From NCBI RefSeq assembly GCF_021491375.1, contig NZ_JAKEVY010000001.1, forward strand, positions 930,001 to 994,000: 64,000 nucleotides of DNA, read 5' to 3'. The translations under genes and the position numbers were made by a program. Position 1 is the stretch's first letter. Every line of letters starts with the position of its first letter. The DNA comes from Flavihumibacter fluminis. GTDB taxonomy: Bacteria; Bacteroidota; Bacteroidia; Chitinophagales; Chitinophagaceae. The notes below the pieces were generated by a model that saw nothing but the letters and a program-made list of their open reading frames with translations, was not told where the DNA came from and made no database searches. This document shows, one piece after another, positions 17,477-26,850 of this stretch.

Positions 17477-19744
17477 ATGGTTTTTGACCTCGAGATGATT
17501 AAAAAAGTGTACGCCCAGTTTCCGGATCGGGTTGCTAAAGCCCGCCAGGTTGTTGGTCGCCCGCTAACCCTCACCGAAAAAATATTGTACGCCCACCTCT
17601 GGCAGGGAGATGCCACCCAGGCATATGAAAGAGGAAAAAGTTATGTAGATTTTGCTCCCGACAGGGTTGCCATGCAGGACGCTACCGCCCAGATGGCACT
17701 TTTGCAGTTTATGCAGGCCGGTCGGAACAAAGTGGCTGTTCCCTCCACAGTTCACTGTGATCACCTGATTGTAGCCAAGGACGATTCCAAAACCGACCTT
17801 GCCCGTGCCGTAAATGAAAGCAGTGAAGTTTACGACTTCCTCGCTTCCGTTTCCAATAAATACGGTATCGGATTCTGGAAACCCGGTGCTGGTATCATTC
17901 ACCAGGTGGTGCTTGAAAACTATGCCTTCCCCGGCGGTATGATGATCGGAACCGATTCCCACACCGTTAATGCTGGTGGTCTTGGTATGATCGCGATTGG
18001 TGTAGGCGGTGCAGATGCCTGTGACGTAATGAGTGGCCTTGCCTGGGAATTGAAAATGCCCAAATTGATTGGTATCAAACTGACCGGAAAACTCAACGGC
18101 TGGACTGCCCCCAAGGATGTAATCCTGAAAGTGGCCGGTATCCTGACCGTAAAAGGTGGAACCGGAGCAGTAGTTGAATATTTCGGCGAAGGAGCCACCA
18201 GCATGAGCTGTACGGGAAAAGGCACCATTTGTAACATGGGTGCGGAAATTGGTGCAACCACTTCCACTTTCGGTTACGACGAAAGCATGAGCCGCTACCT
18301 GAAGTCTACTGGTCGTGCAGAAGTTGCCGCCCTTGCTGATGGTATTCGCGAACACCTCACAGCTGACCCTGAAGTATATGCGAACCCTGAGCAATATTTC
18401 GATCAGGTGATCGAAATCAACCTGAGCGAACTGGAACCTCATTTAAACGGACCGTTCACTCCCGATCTGGCTACGCCTATTTCCAAAATGAAGGAAGAAG
18501 CAGCCAAAAACGGATGGCCAACAAAAGTTGAAGTAGGTCTGATCGGCTCCTGTACGAACTCTTCTTATGAAGATATTAGTCGCGCTGTGAGCCTCGCCCG
18601 CCAGGTTGCTGAAAAGGGTTTGAAAACCAAAGCAGAATTCACCATCACTCCTGGATCTGAGCAGGTTCGCTACACCATCGAACGCGATGGTTTCCTGAGT
18701 ACATTCGATCAGATCGGAGCGAAGGTTTTCGCAAATGCCTGTGGTCCCTGTATTGGTATGTGGGATCGTATGGGTGCGGAAAAGCAGGAAAAGAACACCA
18801 TCGTTCACTCTTTCAACCGCAATTTCGCGAAGCGGGCGGATGGCAACCCGAATACCTATGCGTTCGTCGCTTCTCCAGAGCTGGTAACAGCGCTGGCGAT
18901 TGCTGGTGATCTTACCTTCAACCCGCTCACCGACACTTTGACCAACGAAAAAGGTGAACAGGTGAAACTGGATCCCCCCAGCGGAAATGAATTACCTCCT
19001 AAAGGATTCGCTGTTGAAGATGCCGGTTACCAGGCTCCTGCTGTTGACGGCAGTGCGGTTCAGGTAAAAGTAGATCCAGCGTCCAAGCGACTGCAGCTCC
19101 TGGATCCATTCCCTGCCTGGGAAGGAACTGATCTCAAAGGATTGAAACTGCTTATCAAGGCAAAAGGCAAGTGTACAACTGACCATATTTCTATGGCAGG
19201 TCCCTGGTTAAAATTCCGCGGTCACCTGGATAATATATCTAACAACTTGCTGATAGGCGCCGTTAACTTCTTCAATGAAAAAACGGATTCCGTTAAAAAT
19301 CAGTTGACCGGAGCATACGGTCCGGTTCCTGCCACACAGCGTGCTTACAAAGCAGCTGGTATCGGCTCTATCGTAGTTGGCGATGAAAACTATGGTGAAG
19401 GTTCCAGTCGTGAACATGCTGCGATGGAACCCCGCCACCTGGGCGTTCGTGCCGTACTGGTGAAGAGTTTCGCCCGCATACACGAAACCAACCTGAAAAA
19501 GCAGGGTATGCTGGCGCTGACTTTTGCTGACAAAAACGATTATGAAAAAATCCTCGAAGATGATACCATTGACATCAATGGACTGACCAGCTTCACCCCT
19601 GGACAAGCCCTTGAGCTGGTATTACACCACGCTGATGGAAGTAAGGATACTATTCTGGCCAACCATAGCTACAATGAACAACAGATTGAATGGTTCAAAG
19701 CTGGAGCGGCCCTGAATATCATCCGCCAGCAATTCGCAGGTTAA
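17477..19744 (+). CDS. acn: Aconitate hydratase (mitochondrial-type)
   Basis: 755 residues. Interconverts citrate and isocitrate in the TCA cycle through a [4Fe-4S] cluster. Cluster cysteines are Cys359 (GSCTNSS), Cys422 and Cys425 ([10 protein letters not shown]). [11 protein letters not shown] and [20 protein letters not shown] are standard; the C-terminal swivel domain carries [20 protein letters not shown]. Length and sequence match the mitochondrial-type aconitase of Bacteroidota rather than the longer AcnA. A strong terminator follows the stop. Confidence 0.97.
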   Translation: MVFDLEMIKKVYAQFPDRVAKARQVVGRPLTLTEKILYAHLWQGDATQAYERGKSYVDFAPDRVAMQDATAQMALLQFMQAGRNKVAVPSTVHCDHLIVAKDDSKTDLARAVNESSEVYDFLASVSNKYGIGFWKPGAGIIHQVVLENYAFPGGMMIGTDSHTVNAGGLGMIAIGVGGADACDVMSGLAWELKMPKLIGIKLTGKLNGWTAPKDVILKVAGILTVKGGTGAVVEYFGEGATSMSCTGKGTICNMGAEIGATTSTFGYDESMSRYLKSTGRAEVAALADGIREHLTADPEVYANPEQYFDQVIEINLSELEPHLNGPFTPDLATPISKMKEEAAKNGWPTKVEVGLIGSCTNSSYEDISRAVSLARQVAEKGLKTKAEFTITPGSEQVRYTIERDGFLSTFDQIGAKVFANACGPCIGMWDRMGAEKQEKNTIVHSFNRNFAKRADGNPNTYAFVASPELVTALAIAGDLTFNPLTDTLTNEKGEQVKLDPPSGNELPPKGFAVEDAGYQAPAVDGSAVQVKVDPASKRLQLLDPFPAWEGTDLKGLKLLIKAKGKCTTDHISMAGPWLKFRGHLDNISNNLLIGAVNFFNEKTDSVKNQLTGAYGPVPATQRAYKAAGIGSIVVGDENYGEGSSREHAAMEPRHLGVRAVLVKSFARIHETNLKKQGMLALTFADKNDYEKILEDDTIDINGLTSFTPGQALELVLHHADGSKDTILANHSYNEQQIEWFKAGAALNIIRQQFAG

Positions 19745-19760
19745 TCAACTTGAATACCGT

Positions 19761-19797
19761 AAAAGAGGCTACACATCAACGTGATAGCCTCTTTTTT
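19761..19797 (+). terminator. Rho-independent terminator after aconitase
   Basis: Stem AAAAGAGGCTA / TAGCCTCTTTT, loop of about 12 bases, followed by a run of T. It lies 17 bases after the acn stop. Confidence 0.9.
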
Positions 19798-19997
19798 TAC
19801 CCACAAACCATGGAATCTTAGTAAAAACCCGCGTTTTTTTGCTTGGTATATCTACATATCAACAGAATGTTTAACTTTATCCACACTTTCCCATTACTCT
19901 GACGGTAGCTTACCCTGTCTCCAATATCATTTCCTTAATACCACCGTATCCAAATATCCCTGGACCTTTCTTATTTATTGACAACTAAATTTCTGTT

Positions 19998-22793
19998 GTG
20001 AAGAAGTTAATCGCATGCCTGTTAATAGCAAGCTCTGCTGCTTATGGGCAAACCGGGGTGTTATTTTATGACCCTTGTGAATCCCTGCCGCAGTATGGTT
20101 GGAGCAACCCCTACCCCAATAATTTCTGGAGTGGCAAGACCGGTGATGAAGCAAAAACAAGCTTTTCCGTATCAAGCGATTTCAGTAGAGCTGGTAATAC
20201 GTCATACCGCTTTGAAATCAGAAGAGATGCAACAACTCATCAAAATGATAATTTCCGGCAAAATCAGCTTATCTACAATTTCCTTCCGGCAGGCACCAAT
20301 ACCGATGACGCTACTAAAATGGGTCAGGCAGTTGCAACAGGCAGAAATCCCCTGGACCTGCGATGGATTGGTTTGTCTACGCTGGTTCCGGCAGATTACC
20401 AGCCGAATCCTTATCCGGTTTCCATAGGCCTGTTATTGAAAAATATTCCGGATGATCATGCCACACCACAGGATTTGATTTTACAAAACGGTCAATATAA
20501 TTTTCATGTAGTTACCTGGGAGAATGGAGTACCGACATCCAGGGTAATCAATATCGGCGAAGTTCAGCCGGGTATTTGGGAAGACTGGGTAGTGGAAAGA
20601 AATTTCACACAATCTGCAAATGGATTTATAAGGTTGTACCGCTATGGCAACCTGGTTGCTAATGTAACAGGCCCCAATTGGCCAACTGACAACCCGGTAT
20701 ATGCGAAAGAGCCCTATATTAAAATTGGTCCTGCCAACTATGGATGGGCAGCAAATATCAACCAGGTAGTCAATAACAACCAGTCTGAATTGGCACCTAC
20801 GGTATTGTATGTGGATGAAATAAAATTTGGATCTTCCGCAGCCGCCACTTCTGAATTCCTTGCAACACAGCAGCAACCCCAACAACCACAACCGCTACCC
20901 TCCTTTATTTTTTACGACAACTGTGAAATCCCTGGTATGCCTTATCTGACCATGGACTATAACCTGCAACCACCAGTTCAGTGGGCCCATTTTCAAGGAG
21001 ACCCTTCCGTAAGTTCTGTTGTAAGGTCTGCCGAACAAAAAAGAGCAGGCGGTTTTTCGTATAAATTTGAGCTGAATGACGGTCCGGGTAATACCTGGCC
21101 ATTTTTCAAATCTGAACTCGTTTGGAATTTCCTGCCGGCGGGGTCACCATTAGGTATTTTGGGCAATACTGAAGCTTATTCAAGACAACCGCTCGGACTC
21201 CGATGGATAGCTGCATCAACCTTCATCCCCTCGTACAATACTGATTTCAATACACCGACCAGTATTCTTTTTAACACCAAAGCAGTAGATGATGATTGGC
21301 CGCAGCCCAATGCGCTTTGGATGGAGAATGGCCGGTATAAGTTTATTCTTACAAGAGTTTCTCCTAATGGCTCAACCCAAACAAGTTCAACTGATGTAGG
21401 ACCTGTTGTAAAAGATATTTGGGAGGATTGGGTCCTGAATAGAAATTATACCAGTGCAGATTCCGGCTACGTACGCTTATATAAAAACGGGCAACTTGTA
21501 TTTGAATACCTGGGTGGCAACTGGAAGGATGATGCTTTCCATAGTAAGGAACCCTATGTTCAAATGGGTATTTACAAGTGGGCATTTGGAAATAACTGGG
21601 CGATCCGGCCCGATGCATCCCGCATTACCTTATTTATCGACGAAGTACGATTTGGTGATGTATCCAACCGGCTGGAAGATTTTGCTGTAAAAGCGGCAGC
21701 CAATATTCCACCAGTATCCAATGCAGGCCAGGATCAACAACTATTTATCCCCGCAACACGTACCACGCTAACTGGTATTTCAACAGACAGTGACGGAACC
21801 GTTTATTCAAAAGTCTGGAGAAAAATTAATGGTCCTGCTGGTGGTAATATCTCAGACAGTACCCAGAATACTGTTACCATAACCAATCTTCAACCCGGCA
21901 CCTATACTTACCAATTTCTGGTTACGGATGATAATAATGCTGTTACCAGCGATGACGTTGTGATTAATGTATTACCGCCAGTAGTAACCATGGTTAACTA
22001 CAATCGTTTTGGCGGAGGTGCTAACCAGCCGCTGGCAAATGTTTGGAGAGGAGGAACTTCTCCAAATTCAACAGCAGTATCTGGAACCCAGGTAATTTCC
22101 GGAGACTTTAGTCTCCAGGTGACGGTCGGCAACCAATCATCCGGCGCATTCATTGCACTGGATACGGATGATACACTTCAACATGTTTACACACCCGGAC
22201 AAATTTGGATGGGTGTAGCCAATAATCGTTTGTATGCGGGCGATTTTCCAGGCTGGTTCCTGTATCGCCTAACCGATGCTACCGTAACTACGGGTGATTT
22301 TATACGAATCAGAAGACAGGGGGATATTTTACGCCTTGAATTCTCAAAAGACAATGGACAAACGTGGGCCCTGGCATACACTTACCTATTTAGAAGCTCC
22401 AATAATCTGTGGGTAAAAGCGACTTTTGATAACCAAAATTCAACCATCTATTATCCGGCTTTAATAACATCAAGCGGCACCCAAAATCAACAGGCAATGA
22501 CAGCTGCCCCAATTGAGTCTGCTGTTAACCCAACTGCCCAGGGAACCAAAATATATCCGATTCCTGCTAAGCAATGGATTAATGTGGTAATAGGAAATGA
22601 GTTCGGATCTGGTAAACTCAGCCTGGAAGTAGTTGACAACCTTGGAAAACTAGTAACCCGACAAGTAGCAAATTACCAATCAGGCCAAACCGTTCAAATT
22701 GATTCAAGGACCTGGAACCCGGGCTCTTATTACCTTATCATTAAAGATGACAAAGGGAACAGGCTACAGAAAAAAGTAGTAATCGTTAAGTAA
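19998..22793 (+). CDS. Secreted polysaccharide-lyase-like protein, two lyase domains, PKD-like domain, T9SS sorting domain
   Basis: 931 residues, GTG start, signal peptide MKKLIACLLIASSAAYG. Two copies of a heparin-lyase-I/PL20-like jelly-roll domain lie at about 20-285 and 302-552. Both begin FYD(P/N)CE, contain LRWI(G/A)(L/A)ST and IWEDWV, and end with YVDEIKFG or FIDEVRFG. A Q/P-rich linker joins them. A PKD/K319-like domain (PPVSNAGQDQ...) spans about 568-659, an unassigned beta domain about 660-835, and a type A Por sorting domain (YPIPAKQW ... GSYYLIIKD ... KKVVIVK) about 850-931. Probably exported through T9SS to degrade or bind an acidic polysaccharide; the substrate is unknown. Confidence 0.85.
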   Translation: MKKLIACLLIASSAAYGQTGVLFYDPCESLPQYGWSNPYPNNFWSGKTGDEAKTSFSVSSDFSRAGNTSYRFEIRRDATTHQNDNFRQNQLIYNFLPAGTNTDDATKMGQAVATGRNPLDLRWIGLSTLVPADYQPNPYPVSIGLLLKNIPDDHATPQDLILQNGQYNFHVVTWENGVPTSRVINIGEVQPGIWEDWVVERNFTQSANGFIRLYRYGNLVANVTGPNWPTDNPVYAKEPYIKIGPANYGWAANINQVVNNNQSELAPTVLYVDEIKFGSSAAATSEFLATQQQPQQPQPLPSFIFYDNCEIPGMPYLTMDYNLQPPVQWAHFQGDPSVSSVVRSAEQKRAGGFSYKFELNDGPGNTWPFFKSELVWNFLPAGSPLGILGNTEAYSRQPLGLRWIAASTFIPSYNTDFNTPTSILFNTKAVDDDWPQPNALWMENGRYKFILTRVSPNGSTQTSSTDVGPVVKDIWEDWVLNRNYTSADSGYVRLYKNGQLVFEYLGGNWKDDAFHSKEPYVQMGIYKWAFGNNWAIRPDASRITLFIDEVRFGDVSNRLEDFAVKAAANIPPVSNAGQDQQLFIPATRTTLTGISTDSDGTVYSKVWRKINGPAGGNISDSTQNTVTITNLQPGTYTYQFLVTDDNNAVTSDDVVINVLPPVVTMVNYNRFGGGANQPLANVWRGGTSPNSTAVSGTQVISGDFSLQVTVGNQSSGAFIALDTDDTLQHVYTPGQIWMGVANNRLYAGDFPGWFLYRLTDATVTTGDFIRIRRQGDILRLEFSKDNGQTWALAYTYLFRSSNNLWVKATFDNQNSTIYYPALITSSGTQNQQAMTAAPIESAVNPTAQGTKIYPIPAKQWINVVIGNEFGSGKLSLEVVDNLGKLVTRQVANYQSGQTVQIDSRTWNPGSYYLIIKDDKGNRLQKKVVIVK

Positions 22794-23112
22794 AACACCG
22801 GGAAAAATACCCCCCTTTCATTCGTGTTAAAACGGGTGGAAGGGGGAATTCCAGGAACTATATTTGCTTCAGGGATGACACTTGATCAATTACCAGTAAA
22901 CCATTACCTTATCTTCCCTGAAACCAACTTTATTTATAACCTGCCACTGGCAGGTTATTTTTTTACGGGAAAAATGCCCCCTCCCAGCGTGTATTCTCCC
23001 ATTGGCCAACACCTCATCCACTCCTAGTTTTGAATTCTAAACAGGTTCGGTCGGTCATGGTTGTGGTTGTCTCAGACGCCACAGCCTTACCGGCAAAACA
23101 CCAATTCATTAC
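22794..23112 (+). other. 319-base intergenic region with three hairpins, no gene seen
   Basis: Between the lyase gene and the next small gene. It holds an imperfect stem CCCCCTTTCA / TGGAAGGGGG (22811-22845), a terminator at 22937-22963, and an eight-pair stem GGTTGTGG / CCACAGCC (23059-23086) just before the 46-aa gene. A 67-codon open frame at 22824 crosses the terminator and shows no protein-like features. Confidence 0.6.
22937..22963 (+). terminator. Rho-independent terminator
   Basis: Compact stem TAACCTGCC / GGCAGGTTA with a three-base loop followed by seven T. Probably ends transcription of the lyase gene 140 bases upstream, or of an unseen short RNA in between. Confidence 0.8.
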
Positions 23113-23253
23113 ATGAAACGATTACTTGATCTTTCTGTTCATACAATCCCCTGGTTGATGCTGATTCTAGCAGCCCTTACTCTGATTACCATGTTTATAG
23201 TGCTGATGCAAAAAAAACAGCAGGACAAAGACATGAACGGAAATGATTATTAA
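23113..23253 (+). CDS. 46-aa single-helix membrane microprotein
   Basis: Open frame MKRLLDLSVHTIPWLMLILA, continuing ALTLITMFIVLMQKK and ending in a polar tail QQDKDMNGNDY. One membrane helix at about residues 13-32, with basic residues on both sides and an acidic C-terminus. Good composition for a real short protein and no overlap with other genes. It precedes the lipoprotein and signalling genes by 89 bases. Family unknown. Confidence 0.55.
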   Translation: MKRLLDLSVHTIPWLMLILAALTLITMFIVLMQKKQQDKDMNGNDY

Positions 23254-23342
23254 AAAATGTTGCTTCCTTCCACTTGCCGGGGATATATCTGCAACAACCC
23301 TGGCATTTTTATATCTATTTTTAAACTAATAATTTTTCAATC

Positions 23343-23747
23343 ATGAAACAGGTTATAATTATTCTATTCTGTTTAATTGGAATGGCTGCGTGTAAAACTG
23401 GCAAGCCAATTACCATTCCAACCGATGAGAAATTTATTGCGATAAAAATTACAGCCGCGCAAGCCACCGAGTATGAACGTGCATACCAGGCCGATCAACA
23501 TTTTAAGGCAGCCTTCCGTAATGGAATGTATCTGCCAGTTTCCGTAATTGATGAAATTCGAAAAGCCGTAGGAATTGAAGGAATAGCTGTTAACTATGGC
23601 AAACATCCGGATTATACCAGCCCTGTATTCATACTATTTGCAACCAGTACCAAACCTACGGATACGGAAAAGAAATCAGACGGCACAGAAAATGTCATCT
23701 ATTTAGTTTATTATCCTTGCCCTACCGTATGCGGCAAAAACCCTTAA
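23343..23747 (+). CDS. Hypothetical lipoprotein
   Basis: 134 residues. MKQVIIILFCLIGMAAC is a lipoprotein signal (lipobox MAAC, Cys17). The mature part has a helical ITAAQATEYERAYQADQHF segment, a GIEGIAVNYGKHP turn and a C-terminal YYPCPTVCGKNP with two cysteines that could bind metal or form a disulfide. I recognise no named family. It is 13 bases upstream of the 7-TM gene and is probably co-transcribed with it. Confidence 0.75.
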   Translation: MKQVIIILFCLIGMAACKTGKPITIPTDEKFIAIKITAAQATEYERAYQADQHFKAAFRNGMYLPVSVIDEIRKAVGIEGIAVNYGKHPDYTSPVFILFATSTKPTDTEKKSDGTENVIYLVYYPCPTVCGKNP

Positions 23748-23760
23748 TCAGGTATTTAGA

Positions 23761-24396
23761 ATGAATTATTGGATCACAACCCTCATAAAACTTTCTATTA
23801 TTGTTTTCGGAATTAGCATTGGATTTGCAAGAGAAAAGAAGCTTACCCGAACCAATTATGAATTTTTACTAATCCTGCTTGTAGCAGGGGCAGGAGAACT
23901 GCTGGAATGGCTGATGGCCCAATACTACAACCATAATTTTGTTTATTATCACGTTTTTCGCCCCCTGTTTTATTCCCTAATAACCCTTGCCCTTGCACCC
24001 CATCTGGGTAGGATGAAAAGAAGTTTCCGGCTATCCATCATTTTTGTATGGATAGCCGCCTACTTCAATGCCAGGTTCCTCCAACCACCGGAAGATTCGC
24101 TGAACACAGTTATCATCAGTCTCACCTGCCTGCTGCACATTCTGGCGGTTTTATTTTATATCGCCCGGTTGTTTGATAAGTACAGCTGGAATGAAACCAT
24201 TTACCAACATAGTTTTTGGATCGCAATAGGCATCCTTCTTCATTCTATCAGTTCCTTCCTTACTCTCGGATTGCACAATTTTCTTGGTGCTGACGGACAG
24301 AAAATGGTAACCTATGTTCTGATTGTATCGGAATGGTTATATTACGGTTCATTTGTTGTCAATTTCAGCTTGCAAAAAGAAGCATCGCCAGAATAA
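23761..24396 (+). CDS. Seven-helix membrane protein of unknown function
   Basis: 211 residues with about seven hydrophobic segments (starting about 8, 33, 65, 88, 117, 150 and 183) and short loops. Several His and Tyr lie in or next to helices (YYNHNFVYYHVF). The architecture resembles membrane sensory domains of the 7TM type, but no signature residue assigns it. The histidine kinase starts only nine bases downstream and has just one helix, so this protein may be the sensing partner (inference). Confidence 0.7.
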   Translation: MNYWITTLIKLSIIVFGISIGFAREKKLTRTNYEFLLILLVAGAGELLEWLMAQYYNHNFVYYHVFRPLFYSLITLALAPHLGRMKRSFRLSIIFVWIAAYFNARFLQPPEDSLNTVIISLTCLLHILAVLFYIARLFDKYSWNETIYQHSFWIAIGILLHSISSFLTLGLHNFLGADGQKMVTYVLIVSEWLYYGSFVVNFSLQKEASPE

Positions 24397-24405
24397 GTTG
24401 TTACC

Positions 24406-25224
24406 ATGAACGCCAGTCAGATAGAAATTATCCTAACGATGGCGGCCGCCGTTTTCATTATGCTGACGCTTAGTGCATTCGTGGTGTATTTTATTCTTTC
24501 TAGCCAGAAACGCAGAATTCGCCTTCAACACGAACAGGAACAAATGAAGGAAAACTATGAAAAGGAAGTACTCACTACCCAGATAGAAAGCAGGGATCAG
24601 ACTTTACGGGATATCAGCCAGGAAATCCACGACAATATGGGGCAACTGCTAAGCGTATCAAGGATCAATTTGAATATTCTCGAAAAAGAACTGGAAAAAC
24701 ACCCTTCGGTTAACCGTATACGTGACACAAATCTGATTCTGGCCGATGTCATTAAGTATATCCGCATGCTTTCCAAAGGTCTGAATTCCGACATGCTGGC
24801 TAGCTATGGACTAAGAGAGTCCATCAAATTCGAATTGGATCGTATTTCTCAAACAGCCCTTATTGAATGTAAATTTGAAACGGAAGGTGATGATTTTCTA
24901 ATCGACGCAAAAAAAGAAATTATTCTCTATCGCATGATTCAGGAGATCCTGAATAATATTTTGAAACATGCAGACGCTTCTGAAATTCATATTCAAATGA
25001 AGTACACAGAATCTGCATTTATTCTGAACATAACCGACAATGGGAAAGGATTTAATCCTGAACACCTTGTAAACCTGTCGATAAATGATGCCGGATCCGG
25101 ACTCAGGAACCTTCAGAAAAGGGCCCAATTGGTTGGAGCCACTTTGCAAATAAGTTCAGAGCCATTCAAGGGAACCCGTATCAATATTGTTTTACCCAAA
25201 CAACCTCAACATGCAATTTCCTAA
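24406..25224 (+). CDS. Sensor histidine kinase (NarX/LiaS-type, HisKA_3)
   Basis: 272 residues. One N-terminal membrane helix (about 8-32), a coiled-coil linker (33-68), the HisKA_3 dimerisation helix with phospho-acceptor His75 in DISQEIHDNMGQLL, then an HATPase domain: EILNNILKHADAS (N box), NGKGF (G1) and GSGLRNLQKRAQLVGATL (G2). There is almost no extracytoplasmic region, so it probably senses through the membrane or a partner. The 3' end overlaps the response-regulator start by 14 bases, making an evident two-component pair. Confidence 0.93.
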   Translation: MNASQIEIILTMAAAVFIMLTLSAFVVYFILSSQKRRIRLQHEQEQMKENYEKEVLTTQIESRDQTLRDISQEIHDNMGQLLSVSRINLNILEKELEKHPSVNRIRDTNLILADVIKYIRMLSKGLNSDMLASYGLRESIKFELDRISQTALIECKFETEGDDFLIDAKKEIILYRMIQEILNNILKHADASEIHIQMKYTESAFILNITDNGKGFNPEHLVNLSINDAGSGLRNLQKRAQLVGATLQISSEPFKGTRINIVLPKQPQHAIS

Positions 25225-25879
25225 TACAACCAAACATACAGTTGCTATTGCCGATGATCATCGGCTTATTGCAGAATCGCTTTCCTACCTGATTAATGAC
25301 AGCCCGGAATTCAATGTTATACTCCTTGCAAACAACGGAAAATTATTACTCGAAGCTTTAGAAAAATCCGGCGACTTACCGGATATCTGTATCCTGGATA
25401 TCAATATGCCGGTATTAAATGGGGTAGAAACCGCTCGTGAAATCAACAATCGTTTCCCCGACATCAAACTGCTGGCACTTAGTATGAACGATGACGAAGC
25501 CTCTGTTATACAGATGATCCGGGCCGGTTGCAGAGGATACTTACTGAAAGACTGTACACAAGCTGAATTGCACAGAGCCCTTCATGAAATCTTTACAAAA
25601 GGGTTTTATTATTCCGATTTTGTAACAGGAAAACTCGTACATACCATTCATAAGGAAGAAAAAACAACAGAGCCTGGCGTCCGGCTAACTGAGCGTGAAA
25701 TGGAATTCATTCGCCATGCTGCCTCAGAAATGACGTATAAGGAAATTGCCCTCACCATGAAGTTAAGCGAACGCACTATCGACGGATACAGGGAAGCGTT
25801 GTTTGAAAAACTCCAGGTCAAAAGCAGGGTTGGTTTGGTTCTTTACGCAATACGTGCAGGATGGGTTCTGGCAAATTAG
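25211..25879 (+). CDS. NarL/LuxR-type response regulator
   Basis: 222 residues from ATG 25211. Receiver domain: acidic pocket in AIADDH, phospho-acceptor Asp63 in ILDINMPVLNG, Lys in GYLLKD. C-terminal LuxR helix-turn-helix: LTEREMEFIRHAASEMTYKE, then LSERTIDGYREALFEKL. Partner of the overlapping kinase. Likely targets include the beta-barrel gene just downstream, whose promoter has two palindromes (inference). Confidence 0.93.
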   Translation: MQFPNTTKHTVAIADDHRLIAESLSYLINDSPEFNVILLANNGKLLLEALEKSGDLPDICILDINMPVLNGVETAREINNRFPDIKLLALSMNDDEASVIQMIRAGCRGYLLKDCTQAELHRALHEIFTKGFYYSDFVTGKLVHTIHKEEKTTEPGVRLTEREMEFIRHAASEMTYKEIALTMKLSERTIDGYREALFEKLQVKSRVGLVLYAIRAGWVLAN

Positions 25880-25946
25880 AATATTATTAGAACGTTCTAT
25901 TTTATAAGTTCTTTAAAGAATTCTAAAATACGGCAAAATAGATTTG
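25876..25946 (+). promoter_or_regulatory. Promoter with two 12-bp palindromes 21 bp apart
   Basis: Two perfect palindromes, TAGAACGTTCTA (25888-25899) and TTCTTTAAAGAA (25909-25920), have centres exactly 21 bp apart, about two helical turns. Further TTAGAA and TTCTAA half-sites flank them (25876-25881, 25921-25926). The -7 box TAGATTTG follows at 25939-25946, so the second palindrome covers the -33 region. Candidate operator for the LuxR-type regulator encoded immediately upstream. Confidence 0.6.
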
Positions 25947-25950
25947 CGGC

Positions 25951-26850
25951 ATGAGACTCCTGACCGTATTGTTGCTGTGCCTGAACCTGCCTTACGAACT
26001 GTACGCCCAATCTGAATCCGATTCAGTTAAAATACAAAAAACCATCCTGGATAGCGTTTATATATCCGAAGTGGAATCTCCAAGGCAAAAGCCTAAAGTA
26101 CTGCATGCAGAACCTCTCTTTATCGACCTCATCCGCGACCTCGGTGCCCGTAAGGGAGAAAAGGAATGGAATATGGGTCTTGGCATCACCGACAACAATA
26201 AATACGATTCCTATGCTGCATTGATAGAATATGAATTTGCACCGGTTGACCGCCTGGGCTTTGAGGTGGAACTGCCCTTTAGCTTCTACTATCCGGCAAA
26301 CGGAAATGATCGCAATTCAATACCCCAAAGCCGCCTAAACAGTTTAAAATTGGCTACTCAATATACATTACTGGTGTCTGATCAGGCAAATACCTCACTG
26401 GCGCTCGGATACATTCATGAATTTGAACTCCCTTCCTTTAATCAGTATGGCAAAGGCAGTCTACTTGAGGGAAATGTTTTTAATCCATTTTTTGTTGCAG
26501 CAAAACGCTGGGGCAGCAATTACCACACCCTTATTTATACAGGACCTGTTATTCACAAACCACAGCACCAAACTGCTAAAACACACTGGCAACTGAATAG
26601 CAACTTTCATTACATGATCAGCGGCACCCGAAATTTTATCGGCCTTGAATTCAATAAAACCTTCCGGCAAAATGATTTTGATATGACTATCCGACCACAA
26701 ATGCGGGTAGGCATAGCTGATAACTTCATGGTCGGAATTGTAACAGGGATTCCTATACGAAGAGAAAATGAAAGATTTAGTTCTTTCATCCGGTTGATTT
26801 ACGAACCCGGACATAAAGCCATACGAGCCCATCACCAGCCGATTCCATAA
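25951..26850 (+). CDS. Predicted outer-membrane beta-barrel protein (HAEPLFIDLIRDLGARKGE family)
   Basis: 299 residues. Signal peptide MRLLTVLLLCLNLPYELYA. A short disordered stretch leads into the conserved block HAEPLFIDLIRDLGARKGE, which I recall from a Bacteroidota family often mis-annotated with a purine-synthesis name; the rest has amphipathic strands with aromatic ends, typical of a barrel. Role unknown. The ATG lies four bases after a -7 box, suggesting a leaderless transcript. The tail overlaps the convergent GGT-like gene by 19 bases. Confidence 0.7.
   Translation: MRLLTVLLLCLNLPYELYAQSESDSVKIQKTILDSVYISEVESPRQKPKVLHAEPLFIDLIRDLGARKGEKEWNMGLGITDNNKYDSYAALIEYEFAPVDRLGFEVELPFSFYYPANGNDRNSIPQSRLNSLKLATQYTLLVSDQANTSLALGYIHEFELPSFNQYGKGSLLEGNVFNPFFVAAKRWGSNYHTLIYTGPVIHKPQHQTAKTHWQLNSNFHYMISGTRNFIGLEFNKTFRQNDFDMTIRPQMRVGIADNFMVGIVTGIPIRRENERFSSFIRLIYEPGHKAIRAHHQPIP

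Noticed and set aside
17564-18442. Long 292-codon open frame on minus opposite aconitase
   Set aside because: Aconitase is certain from its catalytic residues; the opposite frame shows no motifs and is a codon-bias shadow.
22824-23027. 67-codon open frame
   Set aside because: It crosses a strong terminator, lacks protein-like composition or a signal, and the start sits in a hairpin.
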